64,000 bases of DNA from Bosea sp. NBC_00550 (GCF_026020075.1 NZ_CP102772.1:930001-994000), one strand, 5' to 3'. Shown: positions 26,215 through 36,394, counted from the stretch's first letter. The notes: generated by a model from the letters alone, not told the origin. Program-made: numbers and translations.

Positions 26215-27432
26215 GGGGGGCGGGCTCAACTGATCGCCGCAACACACTCGGCGAACCTCTCGGCTGGGGTTTGATAGAGCAAGGTCTTTCTGGGCCGTTC
26301 GTTGAGCTGACGGGCGATGGCGCTGAGCTGGGCCTGGCTTTGCAGGGACAGGTCGGTTCCGTGGGGAAGATACTGGCGCAGGAGCCGGTTGGTGTTCTCG
26401 TTCGAGCCACGTTGCCAGGGTGACCTGGGATCGCAGAAGTAGACCTCGACGTTCGAAGCGAGGGCCAGCCGCTTGTGGTCGGCCAACTCCTTGCCTCGGT
26501 CCCAGGTCAGGGACTGATAGAGTTCGCCTTGATCAGGGCGGTGATGACGCTCCCGGTGTCTTTGTTGGCGACCTTGACCAGCATCACGTAGCGCGAATGC
26601 CGCTCGACCAGCGTGGCGACGTAGCTGTTCCGGGAGCCGCCGATCAGGTCGCCTTCCCAGTGACCAGGGACCGCACGATCCTCGACGGAGGCCGGCCTTT
26701 CGCTGATGGAGACGGCGTCCCTGATCTGGCCCAGGCCGTTCCGCTTCAGGCTGGCGTGCCGGGAGCGGCGGATCGTTCGCCGGGCCCTCAGGTGGTCCAG
26801 CAGTTCCTTCTTCAGCACCCCACGGGTCTGGATGAACAGGCTGCGGTAGATCGTCTCGTGCGACACTTGATTGTGTGGCTCCCGGGGGCAGGTGCGCTTG
26901 AGCCAGCCGGCGATCTGCTCGGGCGACCAGTTCCGCTGCAGCTTGCCGGATACTGTCCGGGCCAGACCGGGTCGGCAAGCCAGCTTGCACGGCTTGGGAC
27001 GCAAGGCCCGGTCCCAGGCCGCCTGATCGGAGCGCGCCGCGCGGTAGCGATCCGGCCCGCCGTTGCGCTGAACCTCGCGACTGACCGTGGACGGTGATCG
27101 GCCCAATTGCCGAGCGATCACGCGCAGCGACCGGCGGGTGCTGAGCCCTCGGGAGATTTCCTCCCGCTCGCTGAGAGTGAGCGCCCGCGGCGCCCGCCGC
27201 CGGTCTGGAGGCCGAATGCCGCCCGTCGGCGAAAGCACCGAGAACACCGAAGAGGACTCCCGATCGAACCGCCGCCCAATCGAACTCATCGACTCGCCGG
27301 CCTTCCAGCGATCCCAGATCTCAGCCCGCTGGGCCGCCGAATAGTAGATCCGCCGCCGCTGCATCATCACCCACGCTCCATCTCCAAAGGAAAAGTAGCG
27401 TGTTGCGATTACCGATTGAGACCACCGCCAAC
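26215..27432 (-). mobile_element. IS30-family insertion sequence (inactive)
   Basis: Imperfect inverted ends flank a transposase gene. On the right, GTGTTGCGATTACCGATTGA then GACC (about 27402-27425); on the left, read inward to outward on the other strand, GTGTTGCGGCGATCAGTTGA then GCCC (about 26244-26221). The boundaries are approximate. The transposase is frameshifted. It sits 130 bp after the secretion-adaptor gene and marks the right edge of the RTX region. Confidence 0.75.
26226..27370 (-). pseudogene. IS30-family transposase, frameshifted
   Basis: The N-terminal part has the IS30 helix-turn-helix (EEISRGLSTRRSLRVIARQL, then GRSPSTVSREVQRNGG), and the core carries the first catalytic Asp in VPGHWEGDLIGGSRNSYVAT. 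The frame ends early after GSVITALIKA (about 26507). The rest, ELYQSLTWDRGKELADHKRL, DPRSPWQRGSNENTNRLLRQ (catalytic Glu in NEN) and PRKTLLYQTPAERF, is in another frame. A few codons are missing between ALIK and ELYQ compared with intact relatives, so a small out-of-frame deletion has inactivated it. Confidence 0.82.
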
Positions 27433-27746
27433 TCCGGAAGCTCCGCGTTTGGGAATTCGCGCGCCCATCGCCTCGTCCGCCCGCGAAGTCCGATGGACGG
27501 CCTGCGGGGAGGGGGGAGCCGCTGTGCTAAGTTAGCCGACCGGCACAGAGCCACTCGTTTTCCGGCAGGTTCTTAGCTGAACTGGCGCGCTTGCACACGT
27601 CGAGCTGAATGCTCTGGTCGACAGAACCCTGCTGCGGGAAACTGAGCGACGCCGGCAAAGCCGGCGTCGCATGTCAGATTGCGGAACTCGACCGACAATC
27701 GCGGCAACACTATGCCTCTCTCTTCACACCGGGCACCCCGGAATAA
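27433..27746. other. Intergenic stretch between the IS30 element and nrdJ
   Basis: About 310 bp without a supported gene. It holds the hairpin at 27646-27670 downstream of nrdJ; otherwise I see nothing. Confidence 0.5.
27646..27670 (-). terminator. Probable transcription terminator of nrdJ (hairpin without T-tract)
   Basis: A perfect 11-bp stem, GCGACGCCGGC and GCCGGCGTCGC with an AAA loop, lies 76 bp beyond the nrdJ stop. No run of T follows on the minus strand, so intrinsic termination would be weak. Confidence 0.4.
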
Positions 27747-30700
27747 TCAACTACAGCCTGTCGTGGATCCGCAGGTGTTGCATTTCAGGCAGGTGCCGTT
27801 GCGGACCAGGGTGAAGTTGCCGCATTCGCCGCAGCTGTCGCCGACATAGCCCTTCATGATCGCCTCGGCCCGGCGCTCGGACTGCGACGGCTGGGCGGCC
27901 GGGGCCGCGAAGCCGAGCTTGGCGATCTCCGCCTCGCCATAGGCTTCCGGTTCTTCCTTCAGCGCGGTGGCGCCGGCGGTGGCGAGCGCCGTCACCGATG
28001 AAACCGACCGGGCGACCGCATCGTTGGCCGCGCCGCCGCCCTGGATGGCGAGCAGGTTGATCGGCTTGCCGCGGCGGAACCCGGTGGAGGCCAGCGGGGT
28101 CGAGGTGATCGGAGCCGTCGCGTCCGGCGCCTTGTCCTGGCCGACGCCGCCGCCGATCACGTCATGGCCGATCTCGGAGGGATCGACATGGGCGAGGTCG
28201 TTGCGGCCGAGATAGGAGATCGCGAGCTCGCGGAAGACGTAGTCGAGGATCGAGGTCGCGTTCTTGATCGACTGGTTGCCGGTGACGAAGCCCGAGGGCT
28301 CGAAGCGGGTGAAGGTGAAGGCCTCGACATACTCTTCCAGGGGCACGCCGTATTGCAGGCCGAGCGAGACCGCGATGGCGAAGTTGTTCATCATCGCCCG
28401 GAAGGCAGCGCCCTCCTTGTGCATGTCGATGAAGATCTCGCCGAGGCGCCCGTCCGAATATTCGCCGGTATGGACATAGACCTTGTGGCCGCCGACCACC
28501 GCCTTCTGGATGTAGCCGGTGCGGCGGTCGGGCAGCTTTTCGCGCTCGCGCTTGCGCTCGATACGCTCGACGATGCGCTCGACGATCTTCTCCGAGATCT
28601 GGGTGGCGCGCGCCGCCATCGGCGCTGCGACCAGTGCCTCGATGGCGTCGTCGGCATCCTCGTCCTCATCCGAGATCAGCGCCGAGTTCAGCGGCTGCGA
28701 GAGCTTGGAACCATCGCGATAGAGGGCGTTGGCCTTCAGCGCCAGCTTCCACGAGAGCATATAGGCGCTCTTGCAGTCCTCGACCGTGGCCTCGTTCGGC
28801 ATATTGATGGTCTTGGAGATCGCGCCCGAGATGAAGGGCTGCGCCGCCGCCATCATGCGGATATGGCTCTCGACCGAGAGATAGCGCTTGCCGATGCGGC
28901 CGCAGGGATTGGCGCAGTCGAAGACGTTGTAATGCTCGGTCTTGAGGTGCGGGGCGCCTTCCAGCGTCATCGCGCCGCAGACATGGACGTTCGCCGCTTC
29001 GATCTCGGCCTTGGTGAAGCCGAGGAAGGGCAGGAGCTCGAACGACATGTCGTTGAGCTTCTCGGCCGGGACCTTGAGCGTGCCGGTGAGGAAATCCTCG
29101 CCCAGCGTCCACTTGTTGAAGACGAACTTGATGTCGAAGGCGCTCTTCAGCCCCTTCTCGATTGCCTCGATCTTCTCGTCGGTGAAGCCCTTGGAGCGCA
29201 GCGTCGAGGGATTGACGCCCGGCGCCTGCTTCATCGAGCCGTGGCCGACGGCATAGGCCTCGATCTCGGCGATATCCGCCTCGCGGTAGCCCAGCGCCCT
29301 GAGCGCGTCCGGCACGGCGCGGTTGATGATCTTGAAGTAGCCGCCGCCGGCGAGCTTCTTGAACTTCACCAGGGCGAAGTCGGGCTCGATGCCGGTGGTG
29401 TCGCAATCCATGACGAGGCCGATCGTGCCGGTCGGCGCGATCACGGTCGACTGGGCGTTGCGGTAGCCGTAGCGCTTGCCCTGCTCGAGCGCCTGGTCCC
29501 AGACGGCGCGCGAGCGCTCCGCCATGGTGACAGCCGAGCCGCCGAGGCGGGCGAGGGTCGCATGGTCGAGCGGAACCGGGGTGACGCTCAGGCCCTCATA
29601 GCCATCGGCAAGGCCATGGGCCGCGGTGCGATGGTTGCGGATGACGCGCAGCATGTGGCTGGCGTTCTTCTTGTAACCGGGGAAGGGGCCGAGTTCGCCT
29701 GCCATCTCGGCCGAGGTCGCATAGGCGACGCCGGTCATGATCGCGGTGAGGGCGCCGGCGAGCGCACGGCCTTCGTCGGAGTCGTAGCCGAGACCCATGG
29801 TCATCAGCAGGCCGCCGATATTGGCGTAGCCGAGGCCGAGCGTGCGGTACTCGTAGGAGAGCTCGGCGATCTCGCGGGACGGGAACTGCGCCATCGTCAC
29901 CGAGATCTCGAGCACGACCGTCCAGAGCCGGCAGAGATGCTCATAGGCCGCGACGTCGAAGCTCTTGGTCTCGTTGTCGTAGAACTGCAGCAGGTTGGCC
30001 GAGGCCAGGTTGCAGGCCGTGTCGTCGAGGAACATGTACTCGGAGCACGGGTTGGACGCCCGGATCCGGCCCGAGGCCGGGCAGGTGTGCCAGTCGTTCA
30101 TCGTCGAGTTGAAGTGCAGGCCCGGATCGGCCGAGGCCCAGGCGGCGTAGCCGATCTTCTCCCAGAGGTCGCGCGCCTTCAGCGTCTTTCCGACCTTGCC
30201 GTCGGTGCGGCGGATCAGGTTCCAATCCGCATCCGTCTCGACGGCACGCAGGAAATCGTCGGTCAGCGAGACCGAGTTGTTCGAGTTCTGGCCGGAGACG
30301 GTGAGATAGGCGTCGGAATCCCAGTCGGTGTCGTAGGTATCGAAGGAGATGTCCTTGTAGCCCTGCTTGGCAAACTGGATGACGCGCTTGATGTAGTTGT
30401 CCGGTACCAGCGCCTTGCGGGCGAGCTTCACCTCGCGCTTGAGGGCCGGGTTCTTCTCGGGGTCGAAACAGGAATCGCCTTCGCCCTCGCAGTTGATGCA
30501 GGCCTTGAGCACGGCCTTCATGTGCTTCTTGACGGTCTTGGAGCCGGTGACGAGGGCGGCGACCTTCTGCTCCTCCTTCACCTTCCAGTCGATATATGCC
30601 TCGATGTCCGGGTGGTCGGCGTCGACCACGACCATCTTGGCGGCGCGGCGCGTCGTGCCGCCCGACTTGATGGCGCCGGCCGCGCGATCGCCGATCTTGA

Positions 30701-31472
30701 GGAAGGACATCAGGCCCGAGGACTTGCCGCCGCCGGCGAGCTTCTCGCCTTCGCCGCGCAGCATCGAGAAGTTGGAGCCGGTGCCGGAGCCGTATTTGAA
30801 CAGGCGGGCCTCACGAACCCACAGGTCCATGATGCCGCCCTCGTTGACGAGGTCGTCCTGCACGCCCTGGATGAAGCAGGCATGCGGCTGCGGATGCTCG
30901 TAGCTCGACTTAGACTTCACCAGTTTCCCGGTCTTGAAATCGACGTAGAAATGGCCCTGGCTGGGGCCGTCGATGCCATAGGCCCAGTGCAGGCCGGTGT
31001 TGAACCATTGCGGCGAATTCGGCGCGACGCGCTGGGTGGCGAGCATGAAGCGCAGCTCGTCATGGAAGGCCTGGGCATCCTCTTCGGAAGAGAAATAACC
31101 GCCCTTCCAGCCCCAATAGGTCCAGCAACCCGCAAGGCGATCGAAGACCTGCTTCGACGAGATCTCGGAGCCGTAATGCTCGCCCTCCGGCAGCTCGGCG
31201 AGAGCGGCCTCGTCGGCGACGGAGCGCCAGAGGAAGGAGGGAACGTCGTTCTCCTCGAACTTCTTCAGGCGGGCGGGGACGCCGGCCTTGCGGAAATATT
31301 TCTGCGCGAGCACGTCGCTCGCGACCTGGGACCAGGCCTCGGGAACCTCGATGCCCTCCAGCCGGAAGACGACGGAGCCGTCCGGGTTCTTGATCTCGCT
31401 GACGGCCGATCGGAACGGGATCGCGGCGTAGGGCGACTGTCCGGCGGTGGTGTAGCGGCGCTCGATGCGCAT
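27747..31472 (-). CDS. nrdJ: Adenosylcobalamin-dependent (class II) ribonucleotide reductase
   Basis: A 1241-aa single-chain class II enzyme that reduces ribonucleotides to deoxyribonucleotides using vitamin B12. The N-terminal region has the substrate-site motif ([20 protein letters not shown]), the radical/thiol centre follows in [20 protein letters not shown], and the phosphate-loop segment [20 protein letters not shown] comes later. The C-terminus is a Cys-rich redox tail, [20 protein letters not shown] then [11 protein letters not shown]. The length is normal for the long alphaproteobacterial NrdJ. It is monocistronic, with a 693-bp divergent spacer upstream. I looked for a B12 riboswitch or paired NrdR boxes there and found none that I would defend. 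Confidence 0.96.
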   Translation of the reverse strand: MRIERRYTTAGQSPYAAIPFRSAVSEIKNPDGSVVFRLEGIEVPEAWSQVASDVLAQKYFRKAGVPARLKKFEENDVPSFLWRSVADEAALAELPEGEHYGSEISSKQVFDRLAGCWTYWGWKGGYFSSEEDAQAFHDELRFMLATQRVAPNSPQWFNTGLHWAYGIDGPSQGHFYVDFKTGKLVKSKSSYEHPQPHACFIQGVQDDLVNEGGIMDLWVREARLFKYGSGTGSNFSMLRGEGEKLAGGGKSSGLMSFLKIGDRAAGAIKSGGTTRRAAKMVVVDADHPDIEAYIDWKVKEEQKVAALVTGSKTVKKHMKAVLKACINCEGEGDSCFDPEKNPALKREVKLARKALVPDNYIKRVIQFAKQGYKDISFDTYDTDWDSDAYLTVSGQNSNNSVSLTDDFLRAVETDADWNLIRRTDGKVGKTLKARDLWEKIGYAAWASADPGLHFNSTMNDWHTCPASGRIRASNPCSEYMFLDDTACNLASANLLQFYDNETKSFDVAAYEHLCRLWTVVLEISVTMAQFPSREIAELSYEYRTLGLGYANIGGLLMTMGLGYDSDEGRALAGALTAIMTGVAYATSAEMAGELGPFPGYKKNASHMLRVIRNHRTAAHGLADGYEGLSVTPVPLDHATLARLGGSAVTMAERSRAVWDQALEQGKRYGYRNAQSTVIAPTGTIGLVMDCDTTGIEPDFALVKFKKLAGGGYFKIINRAVPDALRALGYREADIAEIEAYAVGHGSMKQAPGVNPSTLRSKGFTDEKIEAIEKGLKSAFDIKFVFNKWTLGEDFLTGTLKVPAEKLNDMSFELLPFLGFTKAEIEAANVHVCGAMTLEGAPHLKTEHYNVFDCANPCGRIGKRYLSVESHIRMMAAAQPFISGAISKTINMPNEATVEDCKSAYMLSWKLALKANALYRDGSKLSQPLNSALISDEDEDADDAIEALVAAPMAARATQISEKIVERIVERIERKREREKLPDRRTGYIQKAVVGGHKVYVHTGEYSDGRLGEIFIDMHKEGAAFRAMMNNFAIAVSLGLQYGVPLEEYVEAFTFTRFEPSGFVTGNQSIKNATSILDYVFRELAISYLGRNDLAHVDPSEIGHDVIGGGVGQDKAPDATAPITSTPLASTGFRRGKPINLLAIQGGGAANDAVARSVSSVTALATAGATALKEEPEAYGEAEIAKLGFAAPAAQPSQSERRAEAIMKGYVGDSCGECGNFTLVRNGTCLKCNTCGSTTGCS

Positions 31473-32165
31473 GATCTTCGTCCCTTGATCTGCCGCGGGC
31501 TTGCCTTGAAGCCTCGCGCGGCCGGTTGATCACCGGCTCCTGATGTCAGCCCAAACTCGGTTCGACGCCCTGTGGGTCCTCGGCGGTGTCGCCCCGCTTG
31601 CAGGCCCGGTCACGCCCAAAATGCCCGCGCAATCCCGTTCGCTTCCACGTTAGGCGCGGATGCGGCGGCAGGCCCGGAACACTCTGGAAAACTAGGGTTC
31701 CGCAGTCATCCAGAGGGGTTGCCACCGGCTGTCATGCGATGGTCAAAATCTAGCGCCGATCGCTACCGTTCGTCAAGGAATAGTGCTCTGCCATCCCTGT
31801 GGACACGACATCTGGTAGGTATGTGTGAGTTATGGGGATAAGTTTCAAGGCGCCGGCTAAGCCTTGGAAATAGCGACGAGAATCGCCGGCCCGCGGCAAG
31901 ATTGCCACAGAGCCGAGCGAAGCGCAGTCCGTAAAATCCCCACTATTCATGGTTGACGAAGCCTGAATCCTGGCGTGTCGCAAGCGCGCCACATATGGCA
32001 GTTTCGGGGAGCGGGCCAAGTGCTTGAAGTCGGTGCGCTTCGGCCCGCGCATCATGGCGGCGGGCAGGCCGAATCACGGCGAAAATCCGGCAAAGCGCTC
32101 CTGACAGAATCAGGCATTGGCGCGACGAGATTGGATGGAGATCGCTCTTCCTTATATGGGCCGCC
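31473..32165. other. Long divergent intergenic region between nrdJ and the NIPSNAP gene
   Basis: 693 bp with no supported coding region; short frames here lack ribosome sites and plausible composition. It must carry the nrdJ promoter on the minus strand. An ACAC...GTGT pair at about 31803-31827 and a DnaA-box-like TTATCCCCA (minus strand, near 31834-31842) were noticed, but neither is a clean match to a known operator. Confidence 0.45.
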
Positions 32166-32888
32166 ATGATTCAAGTCGCATCGAAGGCGAGTTCGCTTGC
32201 CGCCGCGGATACCGTTTTCGAACTCAGGCGCTACCTGCTGAAACGAGGACAGCGTGAGACGCTGATCGCCCTGTTCGATGCGGAATTCGTCGAGACGCAG
32301 GAAGATGTCGGCATGAGCGTCGTCGGACAGTTCCGCGATTCCGGCCAGCCCGATCATTTTGTCTGGTTCCGCGGTTTTGCCGATCAGGCGGTGCGCAGTG
32401 CTTCGCTGCCGCGATTCTATGGCGGGCCGGTCTGGGCCAAGCATGGCCCTGCCGCCAACAAGACCATGATCGATTCCGACGATGTGCTGATGCTGAAGCC
32501 GGCGGGGAGCGAGTCGGCTTTCGCCGGTCTGCCGGAGCGGCCGACCGGCATCTTCCCGGATGCAGGGAGGCTGATCCTCGTTTCGACCCATCACGTCCCC
32601 GCGATCTCAGCCGAAGACGAGCTGCGGCAGGAGGCGGCTCGGATCGCGGATACGGCTCTCGCCGCGGGCGCGACCGTTCTGGCAAGCCTGATCAGCGATC
32701 ACAGCCCGAACGGCTTCCCCCGATTGCCGGTGCGGGCGGAAGCGAATGTCGTGGTGACGGTCGTTCGGCCGCCAGAGGGCGGGAGCCCTGCCGTCGCCGC
32801 GGCGCTGGGCACGATTGGCGCTGGAGCGGCCGCGACCTCAGTCGAGGTGGCGGAGCTGATACCGACGGGGCGCTCGCGCCTGCGTTAG
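32166..32888 (+). CDS. NIPSNAP-family protein (dimeric alpha/beta-barrel)
   Basis: A 240-aa cytosolic protein. Residues 17-110 carry the NIPSNAP ferredoxin-like fold: VFELRRYLLKRGQRETLIAL, then VVGQFRDSGQPDHFVWFRGF and the conserved RFYGGPVWAKHGPAANKTMI. The C-terminal half is a second, weaker alpha/beta repeat. Bacterial members have no firmly known role; relatives bind small ligands or act in stress tolerance. It is not obviously in an operon: the next gene begins 120 bp downstream on the same strand. Confidence 0.82.
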   Translation: MIQVASKASSLAAADTVFELRRYLLKRGQRETLIALFDAEFVETQEDVGMSVVGQFRDSGQPDHFVWFRGFADQAVRSASLPRFYGGPVWAKHGPAANKTMIDSDDVLMLKPAGSESAFAGLPERPTGIFPDAGRLILVSTHHVPAISAEDELRQEAARIADTALAAGATVLASLISDHSPNGFPRLPVRAEANVVVTVVRPPEGGSPAVAAALGTIGAGAAATSVEVAELIPTGRSRLR

Positions 32889-33008
32889 CGCGGCGTGACG
32901 CTAGGCCGCCTTGCTCCGGGCTGGACAGGGCAGGGCGCTGCCGCCATAAGTCAGGCCGAGACGCGCCCGCATATCTGCGCGGCGCCGCAACTGCACGGAC
33001 TGACGACG

Positions 33009-33419
33009 ATGAAGGACTGGCTGCTGCAGATCTTCACCTGGTGGAACGGCCAGACCATCGGCACGCGCTTCCACACCTGGCGCTTCGGCGAAAAGGTGGG
33101 CGAGGACGAGTTCGGCAATGTCTATTACCGCACCGCAGGCGGGGTGAAGGACAAGGCGCTCGGCTTCCAGCGCCGCTGGGTGATCTACAAGGGCGAGGCC
33201 GAGGCTTCCAAGGTCCCGCCCGGCTGGAACGGCTGGCTGCACCACACCGTCGACGTCGCGCCGTCCGAGGAAAGCTATCAGCCGCGCGAATGGCAGGAGC
33301 CGCACCAGCAGAACTGGACCGGCACGGCCCTGGCCTATCGCCCGCAGGGTTCGACCCTGGCCGAAGGCGAGCGCCCGGCCGCGACCGGCGACTACCAGGC
33401 CTGGACGCCCGGCCGCTGA
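33009..33419 (+). CDS. NADH:ubiquinone oxidoreductase accessory subunit, NDUFA12 (B17.2) family
   Basis: A 136-aa protein with the NDUFA12 core: FTWWNGQTIGTRFHTWRFGE, VGEDEFGNVYYRT, RRWVIYKGEAEASKVPPGWN and GWLHHTVDVAPSE. It is the alphaproteobacterial counterpart of the mitochondrial complex I supernumerary subunit, associated with the peripheral arm at the membrane on the cytoplasmic side. The ATG at 33009 fits the family N-terminus (MKDWLLQIFTWWNG); longer in-frame starts do not. A strong intrinsic terminator follows at 33441-33467. In many alphaproteobacteria this gene neighbours the DUF2155 and aat genes, as here, but a DUF1028 gene is inserted between. Confidence 0.95.
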   Translation: MKDWLLQIFTWWNGQTIGTRFHTWRFGEKVGEDEFGNVYYRTAGGVKDKALGFQRRWVIYKGEAEASKVPPGWNGWLHHTVDVAPSEESYQPREWQEPHQQNWTGTALAYRPQGSTLAEGERPAATGDYQAWTPGR

Positions 33420-33440
33420 GGCGAAGGCTCCGAGACACAG

Positions 33441-33467
33441 GGCCGCTCGATTCGGGGCGGCCTTTTT
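33441..33467 (+). terminator. Intrinsic terminator after the NDUFA12 gene
   Basis: GGCCGC (33441-33446) pairs with GCGGCC (33457-33462), followed at once by TTTTT (33463-33467). It lies 22 bp after the stop codon. Confidence 0.8.
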
Positions 33468-33539
33468 CATGGTCGGTGGGGCAAGATACCCGGCGGACCG
33501 GTTTCTTCAGGCGGGCGGGAAACAGAACCGGCTCGGCTG

Positions 33540-34265
33540 TTATTCGGCGTGCTCAGCGTTCCATGTCGCCGCATATTCGGCGCACATGCGGTAGACCGCA
33601 TCGCGATCCGTACAGCCCGCTGGTTTCAAGCGCGTTGGCAGAGCGGTCTGAAACGGCACGTAACCCTGATGGGCAAGCCGCCAGAGGCGACGAAGCTCTT
33701 TCAGCGGCTCGGGATGGTCATCGACCCGCAGATCGAAGCTTGGAAACGGAGCCTCGGTCCATATGCGGATGGCGCAGGACTGGCGGCCCCTCTTGTCGCC
33801 TCCTGCGCGTTCGCCGGCTTCCATTGCGACGATGAGGCGCTCGTCAAAACTCAAGGCGGAGGCCGAGACATAGGCATTCAGGCTTTCATCGACGACCTGC
33901 TGCCCCGTCAGCATATTTCCCGCGACGGAGACTTGTGGGCCTTCGACGCTCCCGCTCCAGCCGATACACGCCGAACCCGTATAGGCGGACACCCCGCCTT
34001 CGCGGTCGACCAGATGGATTTGTCGGTGGTCGCGACCTTCGTCCAAGGCTGACAGTGCAGCCACGACGTCACGCGCGGAGCAGCCTTCCTGCAGCAGCCT
34101 CACCCCGTCGACGCCGAAAAACGGGTTGGCGAGGGCTTGGGTCGCTATCGCACCGGTGCGGCCGGCTCCATACGGAACCACAGCTCCGACAGCCAGCGCC
34201 TTCGATGCGCACAAGATGCCAAACGCGCCGGTTTGCGCATCTCTTGCGACAATCGACCAGGTCAT
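33540..34265 (-). CDS. DUF1028 (Ntn-hydrolase-like) protein
   Basis: A 241-aa protein starting MTWSIVARDAQTGAFGILCA, the typical DUF1028 beginning. Family motifs follow: GAVVPYGAGRTGAIATQALA, RQIHLVDREGGVSAYTGSAC, VSVAGNMLTGQQVV and GDKRGRQSCAIRIW, then DLRVDDHPEPLKELRRL. The fold resembles N-terminal-nucleophile hydrolases; some members are linked to catabolism of amino acids or peptides, but no reaction is established. The ATG at 34265 (after GAGGAA) is used; a longer in-frame start at 34370 adds unrelated residues. It is transcribed against its neighbours and interrupts the NDUFA12/DUF2155 pair. Confidence 0.9.
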   Translation of the reverse strand: MTWSIVARDAQTGAFGILCASKALAVGAVVPYGAGRTGAIATQALANPFFGVDGVRLLQEGCSARDVVAALSALDEGRDHRQIHLVDREGGVSAYTGSACIGWSGSVEGPQVSVAGNMLTGQQVVDESLNAYVSASALSFDERLIVAMEAGERAGGDKRGRQSCAIRIWTEAPFPSFDLRVDDHPEPLKELRRLWRLAHQGYVPFQTALPTRLKPAGCTDRDAVYRMCAEYAATWNAEHAE

Positions 34266-34500
34266 GGAGCGTTCCTCGTCTCGGCAGTGAGGGGCAATAG
34301 GCGCCCATTCGACTTTTTGCAAAGCGCGCTCTATCGCGAGACGTGAACCGGTGGTCCTGCCAGACCGCACCGGCCATCGATGTCTGTGCAGCTTAGGTTG
34401 CTGGCGGCATTTCAGGCGCGATGCCCTTTTTCCGCTGCGTTTGCCGTGTTACTGCGCCTCGTCGCGGTCCTTCCGCGCTGTCGAAGAGATTCGCGCCAGC

Positions 34501-35136
34501 ATGCCGTCGTTGTTCCGTTTTCCGATCCTGGCAGGCCTCGCCACGAGCGCCGTCGCGATGCTGGCCGCGATGGGGCCGGCACAGGCCGACCGCATCCGCA
34601 ACCCGACCGCCGTCTTCGCCGGGCTCGACAAGATCACCGGCCGCATCATCTCCTTCGAGGTCGCGGTCGACGAGACCGTGCAGTTCGGCGCCCTCCAGCT
34701 GACGCCGCGCGTCTGCTGGACCCGGCCGCCGACCGAGGCACCGCAGACCGACTCCTTCGTCGAGGTCGACGAGGTCACCTTCAAGAACGAATACCGGCGC
34801 ATCTTCACCGGCTGGATGTACGCGGCGAGCCCCGGCCTGCATGGCGTCGAGCACGCGATCTATGACGTGTGGCTGACCGACTGCAAGGGCGGCACCGAGC
34901 TCGTCGTCGATCCGAAGGAAGCCGAGCCTCCACCAGCGCCGGAAGACCCGCGCCGGCCGCGCACACCGCCGCGCGATCCCAACCAGCCGCCATCGCTGCA
35001 GCAGCCGGCGCCGCTGCCCGGCGGGCGCATCGATGTCGAACCGCCGCGCGGCGTGCCGGTGCAGCCGCAGCGCCCGAGCCAGCGCTTCTTCCCGACCAAC
35101 CCCGGGCAGGGTCGCGACCCGACCGGCGGCGGCTGA
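34501..35136 (+). CDS. Secreted DUF2155 protein with a proline-rich tail
   Basis: A 211-aa protein with an N-terminal Sec signal (PILAGLATSAVAMLAAMGPA, cleavage near AQA-DR). The DUF2155 domain covers about residues 35-135: AVFAGLDKITGRIISFEVAV, LTPRVCWTRPPTEAPQT, FVEVDE and FTGWMYAASPGLHGVEHAIY then DVWLTDC. The last 75 residues are a Pro/Arg-rich low-complexity tail. The two cysteines in the domain could form a disulphide in the periplasm. Function unknown, but the gene is widely conserved in alphaproteobacteria next to NDUFA12, accC and aat. Confidence 0.92.
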   Translation: MPSLFRFPILAGLATSAVAMLAAMGPAQADRIRNPTAVFAGLDKITGRIISFEVAVDETVQFGALQLTPRVCWTRPPTEAPQTDSFVEVDEVTFKNEYRRIFTGWMYAASPGLHGVEHAIYDVWLTDCKGGTELVVDPKEAEPPPAPEDPRRPRTPPRDPNQPPSLQQPAPLPGGRIDVEPPRGVPVQPQRPSQRFFPTNPGQGRDPTGGG

Positions 35137-35139
35137 TCC

Positions 35140-35712
35140 GTGTCGCCCGACGGCGCCGATAAAGGGGCCGGGCGCGAGACGACGCGCATCAGGCGCCTGC
35201 GCCGCCGCCTCTCCGAGCTGCGCAAGCGGCTCTCGGCCGGGCAGCGCTTTCGGGACGGGCTCGAACACGCATTGATGTCCAGCGCAGCGGCACTCGCTGC
35301 CTATCTCCCGACGCAGGCGCTGGGGCTGCGCGAGGGCTTCTGGGCGGCGATCACGGCCATCGCGGTGGTGCAGACCGAATTCGGGGCGACACGGACGACG
35401 GCGCGCGACCAGTTCGTCGGCGCGGCCATCGGCGGCGGGATCGGCGTCGCGGTCGTGCTGGTCACCGGGCAGAACATCCTTAGCTACCTGCTCGCGGCGG
35501 CACTTTCGGTGCTGGCCGCCTGGATGCTGAACGTCGCCAGCGCCGCGCGGCTGGCCGGCATCACCGCCACCATCATCCTGCTCGTTCCCCATCCCGGCAC
35601 GAGCGCCCAGCAGATGATGCTCTCGCGCGTCGTCGAGGTGGGCTGGGGCGTCAGCGTCGCGATCGCCGTGGTCTGGCTGGCCGAGCGCCTCGATCCGCGC
35701 CGGCCGGCCTGA
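35140..35712 (+). CDS. FUSC/aromatic acid exporter-like membrane protein (short form)
   Basis: A 190-aa protein beginning at GTG 35140, 3 bp after the DUF2155 stop, so probably co-transcribed. A basic N-terminus (about 40 residues) precedes 5-6 hydrophobic segments, with LREGFWAAITAIAVVQTEFG and RDQFVGAAIGGGIGVAVVLV matching the N-terminal half of FUSC/AaeB-type fusaric or aromatic acid efflux proteins. It lacks the soluble domain of full-length exporters and could act as an oligomer or with a partner. The substrate is unknown. Confidence 0.75.
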   Translation: MSPDGADKGAGRETTRIRRLRRRLSELRKRLSAGQRFRDGLEHALMSSAAALAAYLPTQALGLREGFWAAITAIAVVQTEFGATRTTARDQFVGAAIGGGIGVAVVLVTGQNILSYLLAAALSVLAAWMLNVASAARLAGITATIILLVPHPGTSAQQMMLSRVVEVGWGVSVAIAVVWLAERLDPRRPA

Positions 35713-35722
35713 TAGGGACTGC

Positions 35723-36394
35723 TCAGAGTTCGGCGAGCGCCTGGCTGCCGCTCAAGATCGCCCGCGCCGGCCAGGCATGCCAGTTGCCCCGGTGGCGCAG
35801 CGCATCGTCGAGCCTGGGCCTGTAGGCGTCGCGCGGAATCTCGATCGTGCCGAACTGTGCGAGGTGTCCGGTCTGGAACTGGGTGTCGAGCAGCCGATAG
35901 CCGCCGCGCCTGAGCCGCGCGACGAGATGGACGAGTGCGACCTTGGAGGCGTCGGTCTCGCGGTGGAACATGCTCTCGCCGAAGAAGGCGCCGCCGAGCG
36001 ACAACCCGTAGAGACCGCCGACGAGGCGCCCTTCGCGCCAGCATTCCACCGTATGGACATGGCCGAGCGCGAAAAGCTCGCTGAAGATCGCGCGGATGCG
36101 GCCATTGATCCAGGTCTCCGGGCGGTCCGGGCGGGCTTCGCCGCAGGCGGCGATCACCGCGTCGAAATCGCTGTCGATCCTGATGTCGAAACGGTCCGAG
36201 CGGACGGTGCGCGCCAGCCGGCTGGACAGATGGAACCCGTCGAGCGGGATGATGCCGCGCAGTTCCGGCTCCACCCAGAACAGGCTCGGATCGTCGGCGC
36301 TCTCCGCCATCGGAAAAATGCCGGCGGCATAGGCGCGCAGCATGATCTCCGGCGTGATCGCGGGCGAGCGGACGGGCACGGAACGGGCCTTCAT
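35723..36394 (-). CDS. aat: Leucyl/phenylalanyl-tRNA-protein transferase
   Basis: A 223-aa enzyme that moves Leu or Phe from aminoacyl-tRNA to proteins with N-terminal Arg or Lys, marking them for ClpAP (N-degron pathway). Motifs: [80 protein letters not shown] and [19 protein letters not shown]. The ATG at 36394 gives a normal length; an in-frame start at 36517 adds 41 non-homologous residues. It converges with the FUSC-like gene, only 10 bp between stops. Confidence 0.95.
   Translation of the reverse strand: MKARSVPVRSPAITPEIMLRAYAAGIFPMAESADDPSLFWVEPELRGIIPLDGFHLSSRLARTVRSDRFDIRIDSDFDAVIAACGEARPDRPETWINGRIRAIFSELFALGHVHTVECWREGRLVGGLYGLSLGGAFFGESMFHRETDASKVALVHLVARLRRGGYRLLDTQFQTGHLAQFGTIEIPRDAYRPRLDDALRHRGNWHAWPARAILSGSQALAEL

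Noticed and set aside
26090..26225. Small gene after the secretion adaptor, for example an outer-membrane factor fragment
   Set aside because: The sequence up to the IS30 end has no sensible frame; no TolC-like motif was seen anywhere in the window.
28164..31529. An 1121-aa plus-strand open frame opposite nrdJ
   Set aside because: Antisense shadow of a high-GC gene; nrdJ has unmistakable motifs on the other strand.
31700..31760. Possible cobalamin riboswitch (GCCACCGG resembling a B12 box)
   Set aside because: It lies on the strand opposite to nrdJ, and the surrounding conserved stems of the class are absent.
34393..35592. A 399-aa minus-strand frame opposite DUF2155 and the FUSC-like gene
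   Set aside because: Antisense shadow; both plus-strand genes have signal peptide or membrane-helix patterns and family motifs.
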